Shown here: one piece after another, positions 36,589 through 47,412 of the stretch
How the letters are laid out: every line of letters starts with the position of its first letter
Numbering within the stretch: position 1 is the stretch's first letter
NCBI GenBank assembly: GCA_963676845.2
Contig: CAXXKK010000019.1
Span: forward strand, 1 to 64,000
Direction of reading: 5' to 3'
DNA length: 64,000 nucleotides
From: G963662675 sp963676845
GTDB lineage: Bacteria; Bacteroidota; Bacteroidia; Bacteroidales; Prolixibacteraceae
Translations under genes and position numbers: made by a program
Notes under the pieces: generated by a model
Databases searched by the model: none
The model's input: the letters and a program-made list of their open reading frames with translations, nothing else
Told to the model about the DNA's origin: nothing

Positions 36589-39096
36589 TTAAACCTCACC
36601 TTCATCTATAATAGAATTTACCTTTCGATTTTTATACTCAACAAAAACAACAGCTCCAAGCGCAAGAAACAGTAAAAGAGAACTTGCTAATGAAATATTA
36701 TTTCCCATATAATAGGAATTTGGCTCGAAGCGAAATTCTATGTTATGATCACCTTGTGGAACCGGCAATGCCCGAAGCACATAATTTGCCCGAACATACT
36801 CTGCTTTCTGCCCGTCGATATAGGCATTCCAACCTTTAGGATAATATATTTCTGAGAAAACAGCCAATTTTGTTCCATCCTCAACATAAGCCTTGTATTT
36901 TAATGAATTAGGATCATATTGAATCAAACCGATAGTTGAACCTGTCGCAGAACCTGACGTTAGCTTTTCCAGTACATTCGAATAACGTTGATCAACAATA
37001 GCTTTTTCTGAAGGATCCAAATCCGATAAAGCCAATATTTCTTCATCTGAATCATGAACTTCTTCAACCTCATTAACAAACCACGCATTCCCCAACGCAT
37101 GGCTATTTTTTAGCGGAGCTACTTCCGGATTATAAATAATGTATCGGGTATTTAACATGTTTAACACAGGAAGAGTCTGCAAGGCAGAATCCGCAGCTTC
37201 AAAACTTGTAAAATTATTTGCCAGCTCGCTCAACTCAGGCGCAAGTTGATATTGATACAATTCCTGATAACGTTCCAGCTTTGCACCATGGTAACCTCCC
37301 AATGACTTATGGAAATATGAAGTTGATGCATCCTGAAAAATACTAACTGTTAGATTTAACACCCTGTAATCAGGATCGGTATCTTCTAAAATTGCCAAAT
37401 CTGCAGCAGAAGCAGTATAAGGAGTTTCAGCTTTACGCTGAGATTGAAAATTATCATCATTTAAGTATTTCTTATTGATTGGCCACATATCAACCAAAAT
37501 CAAGACTCCCCATAGTAACAAAGCATAAGTCGCTTTCAGTTTTTGTTGCACATACAAATAAATTAAACCTGCACTAAGAGTCACAAAAACAAAGGAGCGA
37601 ATAGCATCATTTCGGAGTACCATTTTTCGATCTGCCTGCAAAGCATTCAATAACTCATTCGGCCAACCAGAAGCAGCCAACTGAGCATCTGTAGATCCAA
37701 CAAAATTACCGGCCATGCCAGGAAATACAACAAATATCAAAGCAAAACCGCCGACAATAAACCATGCATATTTCAGCTTCTTAAATAATTCAGTTTTATC
37801 TATTCCTCCCTGGTAAATTTCCCGAATAGCCAACACTCCCAATAAAGCCATCGCAAATTGCTGAACAACAATGATATTTTTAACATCCCGAAATTTATTA
37901 TACCCAGGGAAATAATCTATCATTAGGTTACTCAATGCAGAAAAGTCATTCCCCAATGACAATAGAAACGAAATTAGCACCACAGCAGCAATCCACCATT
38001 TGTCTCTCCCTTTAACGACAAACAAACCAAAAACGAACAGGAAGCACAATACAGCTCCAAAATAAAATGGAGCACTTGAAATTGGTTGATTCCCCCAATA
38101 CAAAGGCAATGCTTCAACAACCTGTCGTGCTGCTGCAGGACCCTGAGTTTCTTCAAACAATTTATACACTTCCGAATCTTCCCCTAAAGGTTCATTCATG
38201 CCACCTCCCTTAAAACGAGGAATAAAGGCAGAAAAAACTTCACCCAAATCGTAGCTATATTCCAGTATATAATCTTTATCCAACCCTTTCAATTCGTTTT
38301 CATTATTAAGAGTTAACTCAGACTGACCGCGAATTGAATATTTACCGTATTCGTAAGTTGTATATAATCTGGCAAAGTTAGTTCCCAGTGCCAGCAACAT
38401 GCCAATAACAAGGAAAACTGACGTCTTTATAAACTTTGGTAATAGTTTATCTTTTATCGCATAAATCAAATAAACAACACCAATAATAAATGACATAATA
38501 CCAACATAATAAGTCATCTGTGGATGATTCGCACTTAACATCCAGGAAAGACCAATAGCTGCAATTAAACTTCCTAAAAGAGGTTTTTTATTATAGGCAT
38601 ACAGAATACCTGCGATAACCAAAGCCATATAATTTAGGGTATGGACTTTCGTTATATGCCCGGCACTTATCAACACAAAATAATGACTGGCAAAGCCATA
38701 CATCAATGCACCAAGCATACTTACAAAAGGATTTAAGCCCAGAATCAGGCATAACACAAAAAAGAAAATAAAATTCAGAAATATGTAATTAGCAGGCTGA
38801 GGAATAATTTTGTTTATAATTTTTTGCACACTTGAAAAAAGCTCACCGGGAAATTTAATGGAAATCAGATATGCCGGCATTCCACTAAACTGACTGTTGG
38901 TCCATAAAGCTTCTTCTCCGGTTGCCTCCCGATAATCTTTTATCTCTTTAGCCATTCCTTCATAGTGGTTCACATCCGAAGCATTAAGCTTTTTCCCTTC
39001 TAACACAGGAGAGAAATATATCAGGGAGACCACCAAAAAGAATAGAATAATCCCAATAATGGTATATAAATTACGATTGGCTTTTATCTTTGTCAT
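36589..39096 (-). CDS. YfhO-family multi-pass membrane protein
   Basis: 835 residues. About 12-14 hydrophobic helices, with a soluble stretch (about 560-790) before the last helix. YfhO-type features are YFSPVLEGKKL near the N-terminus and YPKGWNAYIDGQKAEYVRANYVLRALPVPQG near the end. Family members act in glycosylation of lipoteichoic or surface glycans in Firmicutes; the Bacteroidota role is not established. Divergent from the flippase gene at 39164 with a 67-bp gap. Confidence 0.85.
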   Translation of the reverse strand: MTKIKANRNLYTIIGIILFFLVVSLIYFSPVLEGKKLNASDVNHYEGMAKEIKDYREATGEEALWTNSQFSGMPAYLISIKFPGELFSSVQKIINKIIPQPANYIFLNFIFFFVLCLILGLNPFVSMLGALMYGFASHYFVLISAGHITKVHTLNYMALVIAGILYAYNKKPLLGSLIAAIGLSWMLSANHPQMTYYVGIMSFIIGVVYLIYAIKDKLLPKFIKTSVFLVIGMLLALGTNFARLYTTYEYGKYSIRGQSELTLNNENELKGLDKDYILEYSYDLGEVFSAFIPRFKGGGMNEPLGEDSEVYKLFEETQGPAAARQVVEALPLYWGNQPISSAPFYFGAVLCFLFVFGLFVVKGRDKWWIAAVVLISFLLSLGNDFSALSNLMIDYFPGYNKFRDVKNIIVVQQFAMALLGVLAIREIYQGGIDKTELFKKLKYAWFIVGGFALIFVVFPGMAGNFVGSTDAQLAASGWPNELLNALQADRKMVLRNDAIRSFVFVTLSAGLIYLYVQQKLKATYALLLWGVLILVDMWPINKKYLNDDNFQSQRKAETPYTASAADLAILEDTDPDYRVLNLTVSIFQDASTSYFHKSLGGYHGAKLERYQELYQYQLAPELSELANNFTSFEAADSALQTLPVLNMLNTRYIIYNPEVAPLKNSHALGNAWFVNEVEEVHDSDEEILALSDLDPSEKAIVDQRYSNVLEKLTSGSATGSTIGLIQYDPNSLKYKAYVEDGTKLAVFSEIYYPKGWNAYIDGQKAEYVRANYVLRALPVPQGDHNIEFRFEPNSYYMGNNISLASSLLLFLALGAVVFVEYKNRKVNSIIDEGEV

Positions 39097-39163
39097 GGTA
39101 AGGAATAGTTATCATATTTAGGGTAACGCAAAAGTAAGGAAATAATTACTGAATCGGGCAAAA

Positions 39164-40645
39164 ATGGGAATCATCATTAAACAATCCATAAAAGGAAGCA
39201 TTTGGTCATATCTGGGTGTGCTTATTGGCTTTCTTACAACATCCTATTTATTTCCAAACTACCTGACAACTGATACAATTGGTCTTTTTAGTGTACTCGT
39301 GGCTTACTCTTCATTATTTGGACAATTTTCTCTATTAGGAACAAACGGAGTAACATCTAGATTATTCCCTCATTTCAGGGATAATAATGGGAATCACCAT
39401 GGGTTCTTATTCTTAACTTTAATTTTTATGTCCATAGGGTTTTCTCTTTTCATTTTACTCTATGCTATTTTTTCTCCGGCACTCATAGAATCCAATTTAG
39501 AGAAATCGGGTTTGTTTTCGCAGTACATCTACTTACTTGTACCAATGACATTCTTCATCATGATTTTTAACCTTTTAGATACATATAATAAAGTCCTATA
39601 TGACGCTGTTTTTGGAACTTTCCTACAAGAATTTCTACAACGCCTAATCATCCTCATCACAACCTTACTTTTTGTCTTTAAAATCATCAATATCAACACC
39701 TTGATCATTTTTTATGCATCAGCAGTTAGTGTTAAAGGGATTTTTATGCTCCTATTTTTATATCAAAAAGGCCAACTTAACTTTAAGCCTGAATACGGAT
39801 TTATTGACAAATCATTCCGAAAAGAAATAATTGATGTTGCAATATTTTCAATCCTTGGTGGATTTGGCACAATGATAGTTTTCAATATAGACAAAATCAT
39901 TATTAACCAGATGTTGGATTTGAGCAATACTGGAGTATATACGATTGCATTATATTTTGGAACTTTAGTTATTATTCCATCACGCCCATTATTAAAGATA
40001 TCAGGAACATTAATCGCTGATGCCTGGAAAGAAAACAACATTTTAAAGATTAAAGATATCTATTATAAAAGCTGTCTAAACCAGTTTATCATTGGGGGAT
40101 TTCTATTTCTTGGAATCTGGGCGAATATCGATAACATACTGATTATTTTGGGTGAAGAATACGAACAATCAAAATGGGTTATCTTTTTTATTGGTTTGGG
40201 TTACTTATTCGACATGATGACTGGAGCAAACGGACAAATTATTAGCATGTCAAAATATTACCGAATTTCATTGTATTTCATCTTAAGCCTAATAGTATTA
40301 GTTATAATACTTCTATTTGTCCTTATACCTCTATTGGGAATTACAGGCGCTGCAATATCCATTGCAGGAGCATTATTTCTAAACAACTTGATGAGGTATA
40401 TTTTTCTTTTATCAAAATTTAAGTTTCAACCAATCAATATAAAATTCCTGATCGTTACTGTCTTTTATTTAGCAATATTTTTCATTGTAAGCTTAATTTC
40501 TCAACAACAATTAATTATTGATATCTTTATAAGAGGCTCTATCATTAGCATATTAAGTGGAACAGCTATATTGCTATTCAGAATCTCACCCGAGATAAAT
40601 GAAACCATAAAAACCATATTGAAAATACTATTCTCGAAGAAATAA
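39164..40645 (+). CDS. Oligosaccharide flippase (Wzx/polysaccharide biosynthesis protein)
   Basis: 493 residues, about 12-14 hydrophobic helices across the whole length, MOP superfamily. KQSIKGSIWSYLGVLIGFLTT and the later NIDKIIINQMLDLSNTGVYTIA are typical Wzx/PST segments. It probably flips lipid-linked oligosaccharide across the inner membrane. First gene of a three-gene plus-strand set with a pyruvyltransferase fusion and a capsule-type protein. Base composition is very AT-rich, as in many glycan loci. Confidence 0.9.
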   Translation: MGIIIKQSIKGSIWSYLGVLIGFLTTSYLFPNYLTTDTIGLFSVLVAYSSLFGQFSLLGTNGVTSRLFPHFRDNNGNHHGFLFLTLIFMSIGFSLFILLYAIFSPALIESNLEKSGLFSQYIYLLVPMTFFIMIFNLLDTYNKVLYDAVFGTFLQEFLQRLIILITTLLFVFKIININTLIIFYASAVSVKGIFMLLFLYQKGQLNFKPEYGFIDKSFRKEIIDVAIFSILGGFGTMIVFNIDKIIINQMLDLSNTGVYTIALYFGTLVIIPSRPLLKISGTLIADAWKENNILKIKDIYYKSCLNQFIIGGFLFLGIWANIDNILIILGEEYEQSKWVIFFIGLGYLFDMMTGANGQIISMSKYYRISLYFILSLIVLVIILLFVLIPLLGITGAAISIAGALFLNNLMRYIFLLSKFKFQPINIKFLIVTVFYLAIFFIVSLISQQQLIIDIFIRGSIISILSGTAILLFRISPEINETIKTILKILFSKK

Positions 40646-40690
40646 CTAAATTCAACATAATTACATCTTTTGACTCATCAAAAAAGCATC

Positions 40691-43294
40691 ATGAAAAAAA
40701 GCATTGACAAAAGTATTGACACAATTTCACGAGACAAACTATGTATTGGTTGTGGAGTTTGTAAATCATCTTGTCCATCAGATGCTATTGATATAAAATA
40801 CAACGAGTTTAAAGAATTCAATCCATTTGTTGATCCTGAAAAATGCACTAATTGTGGTATTTGCAAACAAGTATGTCCGATGGAACCGAATTATCTTTCT
40901 GGCAAAATCAATCGGGCAATTAGTCAAAAGGAACACTTTGGCCTACATAATTCCATTTCCTGGGTAGGATTTCAAACAAAAAAGTCAAAAGGATATGTTG
41001 AAAGCGCTTCCGGAGGGATACTTTCTACCTTAATTACAAACCTAATTGTAAAAAAAGAGATTGATGCAGTTATCCATGCTCGTCAACTCGCAGGAGACAA
41101 CAACTCTCCATACTTTGAGGCGTGCGTTTCAACTACTGTTGAAGAAATCAATAACAATAGAAGTTCATTTTATGCTCCAATTGAATTTTCAAAAGTTCTT
41201 ACTTCAATAAAAAATAATGAAAAACTACAAAAAATTGTAATTGTAGCAACCCCTTGTGTTATAAGCGCAATAAGAAAACTGCATAGAATCGACCTACAAT
41301 TAAAAAAGAAACAAATTTTGTTTTTTGCTTTAGTTTGTAGTCACAATGTAAACGGACAATTCTCAGATCACTTAAGTAATTTCCTTGCAAGTAATAATCA
41401 GTCAAAGAGGAAATTAAAATTTCGCGACAAAGAAGGTATAAGCAGTGCTGGTAATTTCAATAATTCTGTGACATTTCAGAATGGGAATAAAACTGCCATA
41501 TCAAGATACAATTCACCTTTTTCAATTTACTGGAGATCGCATGCATATAGCTTGAACGGATGCAACTATTGCCCTGATTTTTGGGGAGAAGACGCAGATG
41601 CATCTTTTAAAGACGCCTGGGGCATTCCTCTCATAAAAAAAGAAGGAGAAACAGCATTTGCTATAAAAAATAATGAACTTATCCGGTTTATTGAAAACTT
41701 AGAAAAAGAAGAGCTTATTTCCATTCGTCCCATTGACACAAAAAAGTTTGCTAATTCTCAGGAAAGAACATTTCTTGACAAAACTGATTTTATTGAGACA
41801 AGAGCACGAAAACATGTCTCACTGAAAACAAAGGTCAAACAAAGCCATAACTTTTTTGATTATTTTATTCTTTCAATAGTTTTTTTCATCAAACTCCATT
41901 TTCAAAACAAATCGAAAAAATTATTTCTAAAGAATAGAATCTATCCATCACGAATAATTAAGTTTCTCAGCTTTTTTATTGAATATGGAGAGAAATTTAT
42001 TTTAATAAAACGTCGTTTCCAGAAAAAAAGAAAACCAACAAAAGAAATTATATACACATCTGGTTTTGGCTACAGAAATATTGGAGATGAAGCCCAACTG
42101 GAAACGAATCTTCAATTATGGGAAAATATTGCTCCAGAATATAAAGTCACAATTTTATCTCCTAATCCTGATTACACAAGACGTATACACGGAAATTATG
42201 ACATTCTACTTGCATCACGAAGTTCATTTTTGGGTATTACCGGATATGACTATTTTGGATTAGGGGAAACAAAATATTTCTACTCCTATTATTGGATTAG
42301 GAAACAAGTTATTTGGATAAATGCCTTTTTTATGAAATTCTTAACCCGAGCTCCATTCATTGGTCCCGAAAGCTCAATACTTCTAAAAAGGCTGAAGAAA
42401 GCAGACCTATTACACATTGGGGGAGGTGGACTATTTACCGGCAAAACACAATCAAGGCTTTACGATCTAACTCTTATGATCCGCATTGCAACATTCCTAA
42501 AAACAGAAGTCATACTTTCCGGACACAATATTGGAATCTGGAATAATTTTCGACAAAAAAATGCACTAAAAAAAATAAAGTATTCAAAGATCATTGGACT
42601 TCGTGACAATAGTGGATCCATAGATGCACTGAAGAAACTAAAAATTTATGACGACTCAAAAGTAATTCCTCTTTTTGATGATGCATTATTTTGCGAAGGA
42701 CTACCCAAAGAAAACCTAGCTCAACAACTTGAAAAACAAGGAATAAATACAAAAAAGAAATATATAGCAATAAACTGTTATTCAACTCCAGAAACTATAA
42801 ACAATGTAATAACTGCAATACAAGGAATAACATCTCAATTAAATGAACTAACAGAAGAATATGAGTTTATCATTGTATCGACTCACCCTGTTGATGATAT
42901 CATTAACGATTACTTTCGATCAAAGCTACCTGGCTCATTTATACTAAAACACAATGACAATACTCCACTTGTTGTTTCTTGTTTTCAACATGCACACATT
43001 TGTATAACTGTCCGTCATCACCCCATTATTTTCGCAATGAGTGGGTGCGTACCAACAATATCATTCACATTTGATGATTATTATGAGTTGAAAAATTTTG
43101 GGGCTTTAAATTTATTTGGTCAGGGGAAACAGGTTTTTAAATACGATCCAAAAAAATTTGAAACAACTTTCAAAGCTTTACTTGATAACACAATTAATCA
43201 CAGAGATTCAATTTCTGAAGAAATAAAAAAACATTTGGAGAAATTCTCAAAACAAAAAGGTTACATTATAAAAAGATACCTGAATAGTTTATAA
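40691..43294 (+). CDS. Fusion protein: ferredoxin/FrhB-like iron-sulfur domain plus polysaccharide pyruvyltransferase
   Basis: 867 residues from the ATG at 40691; a TTG 21 bases upstream is in frame but less likely. Residues 12-65 hold two CxxCxxCxxxC clusters (C18, 21, 24, 28 and C52, 55, 58, 62) for two [4Fe-4S] centres. Residues about 85-390 match the coenzyme F420 hydrogenase/dehydrogenase beta subunit family (FrhB; SASGGILSTL). A basic linker of about 60 residues follows. Residues about 450-860 are a polysaccharide pyruvyltransferase (GFGYRNIGDEAQLETNL, LHIGGGGLFTG, RHHPIIFAM). Separate FrhB-like and pyruvyltransferase genes occur in many glycan clusters; fused here. It probably acts in decorating the polymer; the redox role is unknown. 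Confidence 0.85.
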   Translation: MKKSIDKSIDTISRDKLCIGCGVCKSSCPSDAIDIKYNEFKEFNPFVDPEKCTNCGICKQVCPMEPNYLSGKINRAISQKEHFGLHNSISWVGFQTKKSKGYVESASGGILSTLITNLIVKKEIDAVIHARQLAGDNNSPYFEACVSTTVEEINNNRSSFYAPIEFSKVLTSIKNNEKLQKIVIVATPCVISAIRKLHRIDLQLKKKQILFFALVCSHNVNGQFSDHLSNFLASNNQSKRKLKFRDKEGISSAGNFNNSVTFQNGNKTAISRYNSPFSIYWRSHAYSLNGCNYCPDFWGEDADASFKDAWGIPLIKKEGETAFAIKNNELIRFIENLEKEELISIRPIDTKKFANSQERTFLDKTDFIETRARKHVSLKTKVKQSHNFFDYFILSIVFFIKLHFQNKSKKLFLKNRIYPSRIIKFLSFFIEYGEKFILIKRRFQKKRKPTKEIIYTSGFGYRNIGDEAQLETNLQLWENIAPEYKVTILSPNPDYTRRIHGNYDILLASRSSFLGITGYDYFGLGETKYFYSYYWIRKQVIWINAFFMKFLTRAPFIGPESSILLKRLKKADLLHIGGGGLFTGKTQSRLYDLTLMIRIATFLKTEVILSGHNIGIWNNFRQKNALKKIKYSKIIGLRDNSGSIDALKKLKIYDDSKVIPLFDDALFCEGLPKENLAQQLEKQGINTKKKYIAINCYSTPETINNVITAIQGITSQLNELTEEYEFIIVSTHPVDDIINDYFRSKLPGSFILKHNDNTPLVVSCFQHAHICITVRHHPIIFAMSGCVPTISFTFDDYYELKNFGALNLFGQGKQVFKYDPKKFETTFKALLDNTINHRDSISEEIKKHLEKFSKQKGYIIKRYLNSL

Positions 43295-43312
43295 CTCATA
43301 ACGATTGTAAAT

Positions 43313-44542
43313 ATGAAAATCGCTATTGCTCCTTTTGCTACAACATTCATTGACTTTTTTTGCAATCTTGCCAGCTACATTGAACTGCAAGGACATGAAG
43401 TACATTTCTTAAACCCAGACATGTACATAAGGAGACTGCTACAAGAAAAAAACTTCATTGTAAAACTTTTTCCACAAAATGAAAAACTAATTTCTTTTTA
43501 CAATGAAGAATCTGATTTAATTAGGTATCAGAAAAGATTGTACAACATTAAAGACACAAGAAAACTTATCCTTCATAAGAATCAGGAATACTCGAATGCA
43601 CTTGCTTTTTTCAATTCAAACCGCACATATGACAAAGTCCTTTTTTGGAACGGAGACAGCCATGTTGAGAACCCAATTTGCAAAAAGCTCAATATTAATT
43701 GCATGTATTTCGAGAATGGATATTTCCCGAACACTCTTCAACTAAACTATAGTGGAGTTAATGCAAATGCAGACTATGCGAATTTAAAATTCAAAGAGTT
43801 TTTAAAATATCGTTTCCCCGAAGCTTCTCTTAAACAAGAAAACATCGAAATAAGCCATATAAAACAACATATTATCCCCCGTTTTTTTCTTCGGCTTTTT
43901 GATCCTTCATTTTCATATTTTTCAACAAGTATTCTGAAATCCAGTTACCTAAAATGGAAATCAAAACAACGTTTTACCAAAACCAAAGAAGATAAAATTG
44001 ATCTTTCTAAAATTGGAGATTTTATTTTCTTTCCACTACAGGTCAATTCGGATACACAAATTATACTTAACAGTTCCTATAAAAGCATGTATGATGTACT
44101 CAAATTTATTCTTCCCCAGTTAAAAAAGACAGGATATAAGATTCTTATTAAAGAACATCCGGCTGAGATCGAACCTGTAAACTATGAGAAATTTATTGAT
44201 AATCGGATTACTTTTCTAATCAAAAAATTTCCAATTGAAGAATTGATTAAAAAGTCTGTTTTTACAATTAATGTAAATTCCAGCGTTGGATTACAAGCCA
44301 TTTCAGAAAAGAAACCTGTATTTACATTAGGCAACTGTTTTTATGGTCAAGCCCCAAATGTTTATAATTTAAAAGATGGAATAAACATCCATGACTTATT
44401 GAATGAAATTAATTTCAACAATAACGATGTAGATGCCTATATTCAACACCTAAAGAAGAATATCTTTATTGAAGGAAACTGGAGAACACCTGAACCTGAG
44501 TTATTTCACCGCATAAGCAGGAGAATCCTGGCTATTGCTTAA
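43313..44542 (+). CDS. Capsule polysaccharide biosynthesis (KpsS/Kdo-transferase-like) protein
   Basis: 409 residues, no signal peptide. The C-terminal part FFPLQVNSDTQI, ILIKEHPAEIEP, VFTINVNSSVGLQAISEKKPVFTLG resembles the capsule synthesis family that includes KpsS and KpsC, which transfer Kdo-type linkers. 18 bases after the pyruvyltransferase fusion, so the same operon. The last bases overlap the convergent gene at 44532 by 11 bp. Precise donor and acceptor are not readable from sequence. Confidence 0.75.
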   Translation: MKIAIAPFATTFIDFFCNLASYIELQGHEVHFLNPDMYIRRLLQEKNFIVKLFPQNEKLISFYNEESDLIRYQKRLYNIKDTRKLILHKNQEYSNALAFFNSNRTYDKVLFWNGDSHVENPICKKLNINCMYFENGYFPNTLQLNYSGVNANADYANLKFKEFLKYRFPEASLKQENIEISHIKQHIIPRFFLRLFDPSFSYFSTSILKSSYLKWKSKQRFTKTKEDKIDLSKIGDFIFFPLQVNSDTQIILNSSYKSMYDVLKFILPQLKKTGYKILIKEHPAEIEPVNYEKFIDNRITFLIKKFPIEELIKKSVFTINVNSSVGLQAISEKKPVFTLGNCFYGQAPNVYNLKDGINIHDLLNEINFNNNDVDAYIQHLKKNIFIEGNWRTPEPELFHRISRRILAIA

Positions 44543-47300
44543 CAAACTTAAATGTAGTTTTAATTCCTTGATAATTGACTAATGTTAAAACATAAACCCC
44601 ATTTTTAAGACTACTAACATCCAACTTATTTTCAACTATATCATTAAAAACAAATACTTTTCTTCCAAGAAAATCTGAGACATAAATATTTGAAAAATCT
44701 TCACCCCCCAATTCTAGATATAAATAATCGCTACACGGATTCGGGTAAATATTTAGCTCTTCATCTAAAATATCTGACGTATTTGTTAGATCATCATTAT
44801 CTATAATAGTATATGTAAAGGTTGTATTATCTCCTAAAGTCGCATTTTGAGGATTTGACAATGTAAATACAATAGTCTCATCCTCTTCTTCTATCAAATC
44901 ATCAATTATACTTGAAACATTAAATGTGACACTCGATACTCCTGAACTTATAGTCAATGTTCCATTCCCAGCATCGAGAAGATTTTCTACATCATCGATC
45001 GAAACCGTACCTCCAACGCTGTAGTCAACTTTTACATCCTGATAAAACGCATTCGAAAGATCGATTTGTAGGTTGATTGAAGAAACTGATTCATCTCCAC
45101 TTGCACTTATCTGATTAAACTCGATTGTAGGTAAAACTACTTCTTCCGTAGTGAATGAGAGTTGCTCTCCATATACTGTTCCTGCACTATTAGTCGCATA
45201 AGCCTTAATATAGTAAGTTGTACTTGGGGTCAATCCTGTAATTGTAGAAGTATATTCCCCAATATTATCGACAAAACCGTCTTCTGTAATATTGTCAAGA
45301 ATCGTAGGTGATTCTGTTGTACTCCAGCAAAACCCATGTTCTGTTGGATTTGGTATCCCCAAATCGATAATAGTACCACTTATTATTGCTGTTGTTATTG
45401 TTATATCAGCTACTGATTCTGTAGAAACATTTGCCAAGATTGGATCTGTTGTAAATGAAATTTGCTGACCATAAACAGTACCTTCACTACTTATTGCATA
45501 GGCTCTGAGAGTGTAAGTTGTATTTGCAGTTAAACCTGAAATAGTTGAGGAATATACTCCAGTAGCATCTGCCGAACCTTCTTCACTTTTGCTATCGTTT
45601 ATTGTTGGAGATCCTGTTGTGCTCCAGCAAAAACCATGTTCTGCAAGATTGGGTACACCTAATTCTGTGATACGACCATTCGCAGTGACTGTTGTTGAAG
45701 TAACATCACTTACCTGAAGTGTCATTACCTCAGGATATACAGGCTCAGTTGTAAATAAAACCTGCTCTCCATAGCTAGTCCCGGCATTATTCGTCGCATA
45801 TGCCCTTATATAATAACTCATATCTGGTGATAAACCGCTAATATTTGATGTGAACGCCCCTTGCATATCTGCAACTCCCTCCTTTGACACATTATCGGCA
45901 ATTGTTGGCAATTCTGTTGTACTCCAGCAAAAACCATGCTGCGTAGGATTGGGTGCACCAAGATCATTAATATTTCCAGATATAACAGCAGTTCTTGCTG
46001 AGATTTCACTTAAGCCTCCAGTTGACACAACTGCTAATCGTTCTGCTTCAGTAGTAAAAGAAAGTTGTTCTCCATAACTAGTTCCAGTATCATTTGTAAC
46101 AAATGCTCTTAAATAATAAGTTGTACTAGGAGATAAGCTAGAAATCATTGAAGCCCATGCTCCCGTTGAATCAGTAGCCCCCTCTTCAATTACATTATCA
46201 GCTGTAGTTGGAGATTCCTCTGTACTCCAACAAAAACCATATTGGGTAGGATCTGGAGCTCCCAGATTTGTAATATTTCCAGTAGCAACCACCGAACTTG
46301 TAGTAATTTCAACCACATTATCAGTGCTAACTTCCGCCAATTCTTCGTCATCAGTAGTAAATGACAATTGTTCTCCATAACTAGTTCCAGCACTATTCGT
46401 TACATATGCCCTAATATAGTAGGTTGTATTTGGTATTAAACCTCTAATATTTGAAGTATATAATCCTTCCATATCTAATATCCCCTCTTCTGTTATATCA
46501 TCTTCTATTGTTGGAGTTTCTGTTGTCCCCCAGCAAAAGCCATGTTGTATTGGATCGGGAGATCCCAGGTTCGTAATATTACCACTAGCTGTTGCTTTTG
46601 TCGTTGAAATTGAATACACTTCACCGGTAGTAACTTCTGCTAACTCTGGAACATAATACGTAATAACAATCGTTGGGTGTTTTGATGAATCAGAATAATC
46701 ACTTGATCTAAAATTCAATCTTCTGTAATAACTTTCATTTTGGAGTCTAAATAAAAAGCCATGGCTATTATCCGGATCATTAACCATGTCCTGAACCAGT
46801 AAAGTCACATCAATATCAAGATAATCCTCATCTACAGAATTAGATGCATGCAAACTAACCTGATTCACAGTTGTAGCTGAAGGTTGAGTATTCCAGGTAA
46901 CCGTATTTTCCTCCCAAGGAGATGTAACCCTCCTAAGCCACCCTTCATTTGAACCGTCTCGGGTAGAATGTCCTCCACTTGCTGCATCAGATCCTGATGC
47001 ATACAGTGTTAATAAAGCTTCAGAAACAACAGATCCCTGTGGAATAGAAGATATATCGAATTCAAAAACAGAACGCACTTTTGCAGGAGTCCCTCCAAAG
47101 GTCCATTCAGTAGCAATAACATCAGAACTCTGTCCATTATTCACATCTGCTTTTGATTGCAATTCATCTAACTGGGCATCCTTCCCCTCACTTGCCCCAG
47201 GTTTTAATGTTAGCACTATTTGGCTTTTACAAACCTCAGATGAAAAGAGAACAGCAATCAATAAAAAAAATACAGATAGTTTTTTCATGGTAAATTTCAC
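44532..47300 (-). CDS. Large secreted protein: DNRLRE domain, five FnIII-like repeats, Calx-beta domain, T9SS sorting domain
   Basis: 922 residues. Signal peptide (about 1-26). DNRLRE domain (about 28-217; WLRRVTSPWEENTVTWNTQP). Five repeats of about 99 residues (from 220 to 714), each with a HGFCW-type block, NTTYYxRAYxTNxxGTxYGEQxxFTT and an interdomain strand. Calx-beta domain (about 718-835; DLIEEEDETIVFTLSNPQNATLGDN). C-terminal type IX sorting domain (LNIYPNPCSDYL ... GVYVLTL ... FVKQ). Expected at the cell surface or released. The repeats are also similar at DNA level, so copy number could change by recombination. Function is probably adhesion or carbohydrate binding, unproven. Confidence 0.85.
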   Translation of the reverse strand: MKFTMKKLSVFFLLIAVLFSSEVCKSQIVLTLKPGASEGKDAQLDELQSKADVNNGQSSDVIATEWTFGGTPAKVRSVFEFDISSIPQGSVVSEALLTLYASGSDAASGGHSTRDGSNEGWLRRVTSPWEENTVTWNTQPSATTVNQVSLHASNSVDEDYLDIDVTLLVQDMVNDPDNSHGFLFRLQNESYYRRLNFRSSDYSDSSKHPTIVITYYVPELAEVTTGEVYSISTTKATASGNITNLGSPDPIQHGFCWGTTETPTIEDDITEEGILDMEGLYTSNIRGLIPNTTYYIRAYVTNSAGTSYGEQLSFTTDDEELAEVSTDNVVEITTSSVVATGNITNLGAPDPTQYGFCWSTEESPTTADNVIEEGATDSTGAWASMISSLSPSTTYYLRAFVTNDTGTSYGEQLSFTTEAERLAVVSTGGLSEISARTAVISGNINDLGAPNPTQHGFCWSTTELPTIADNVSKEGVADMQGAFTSNISGLSPDMSYYIRAYATNNAGTSYGEQVLFTTEPVYPEVMTLQVSDVTSTTVTANGRITELGVPNLAEHGFCWSTTGSPTINDSKSEEGSADATGVYSSTISGLTANTTYTLRAYAISSEGTVYGQQISFTTDPILANVSTESVADITITTAIISGTIIDLGIPNPTEHGFCWSTTESPTILDNITEDGFVDNIGEYTSTITGLTPSTTYYIKAYATNSAGTVYGEQLSFTTEEVVLPTIEFNQISASGDESVSSINLQIDLSNAFYQDVKVDYSVGGTVSIDDVENLLDAGNGTLTISSGVSSVTFNVSSIIDDLIEEEDETIVFTLSNPQNATLGDNTTFTYTIIDNDDLTNTSDILDEELNIYPNPCSDYLYLELGGEDFSNIYVSDFLGRKVFVFNDIVENKLDVSSLKNGVYVLTLVNYQGIKTTFKFVKQ

Positions 47301-47412
47301 TATATAAATTTCACAGAACCGAATTTATGGACATAATAATAACGATTTTTTATAAGCCACACTAATATTATGGCCATTTAATATTCATAAAAAACTAGCT
47401 ATATATCACAAA

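Noticed and set aside
40670..40690. TTG start for the FrhB-pyruvyltransferase fusion
   Set aside because: An ATG seven codons downstream immediately precedes the conserved ferredoxin region.
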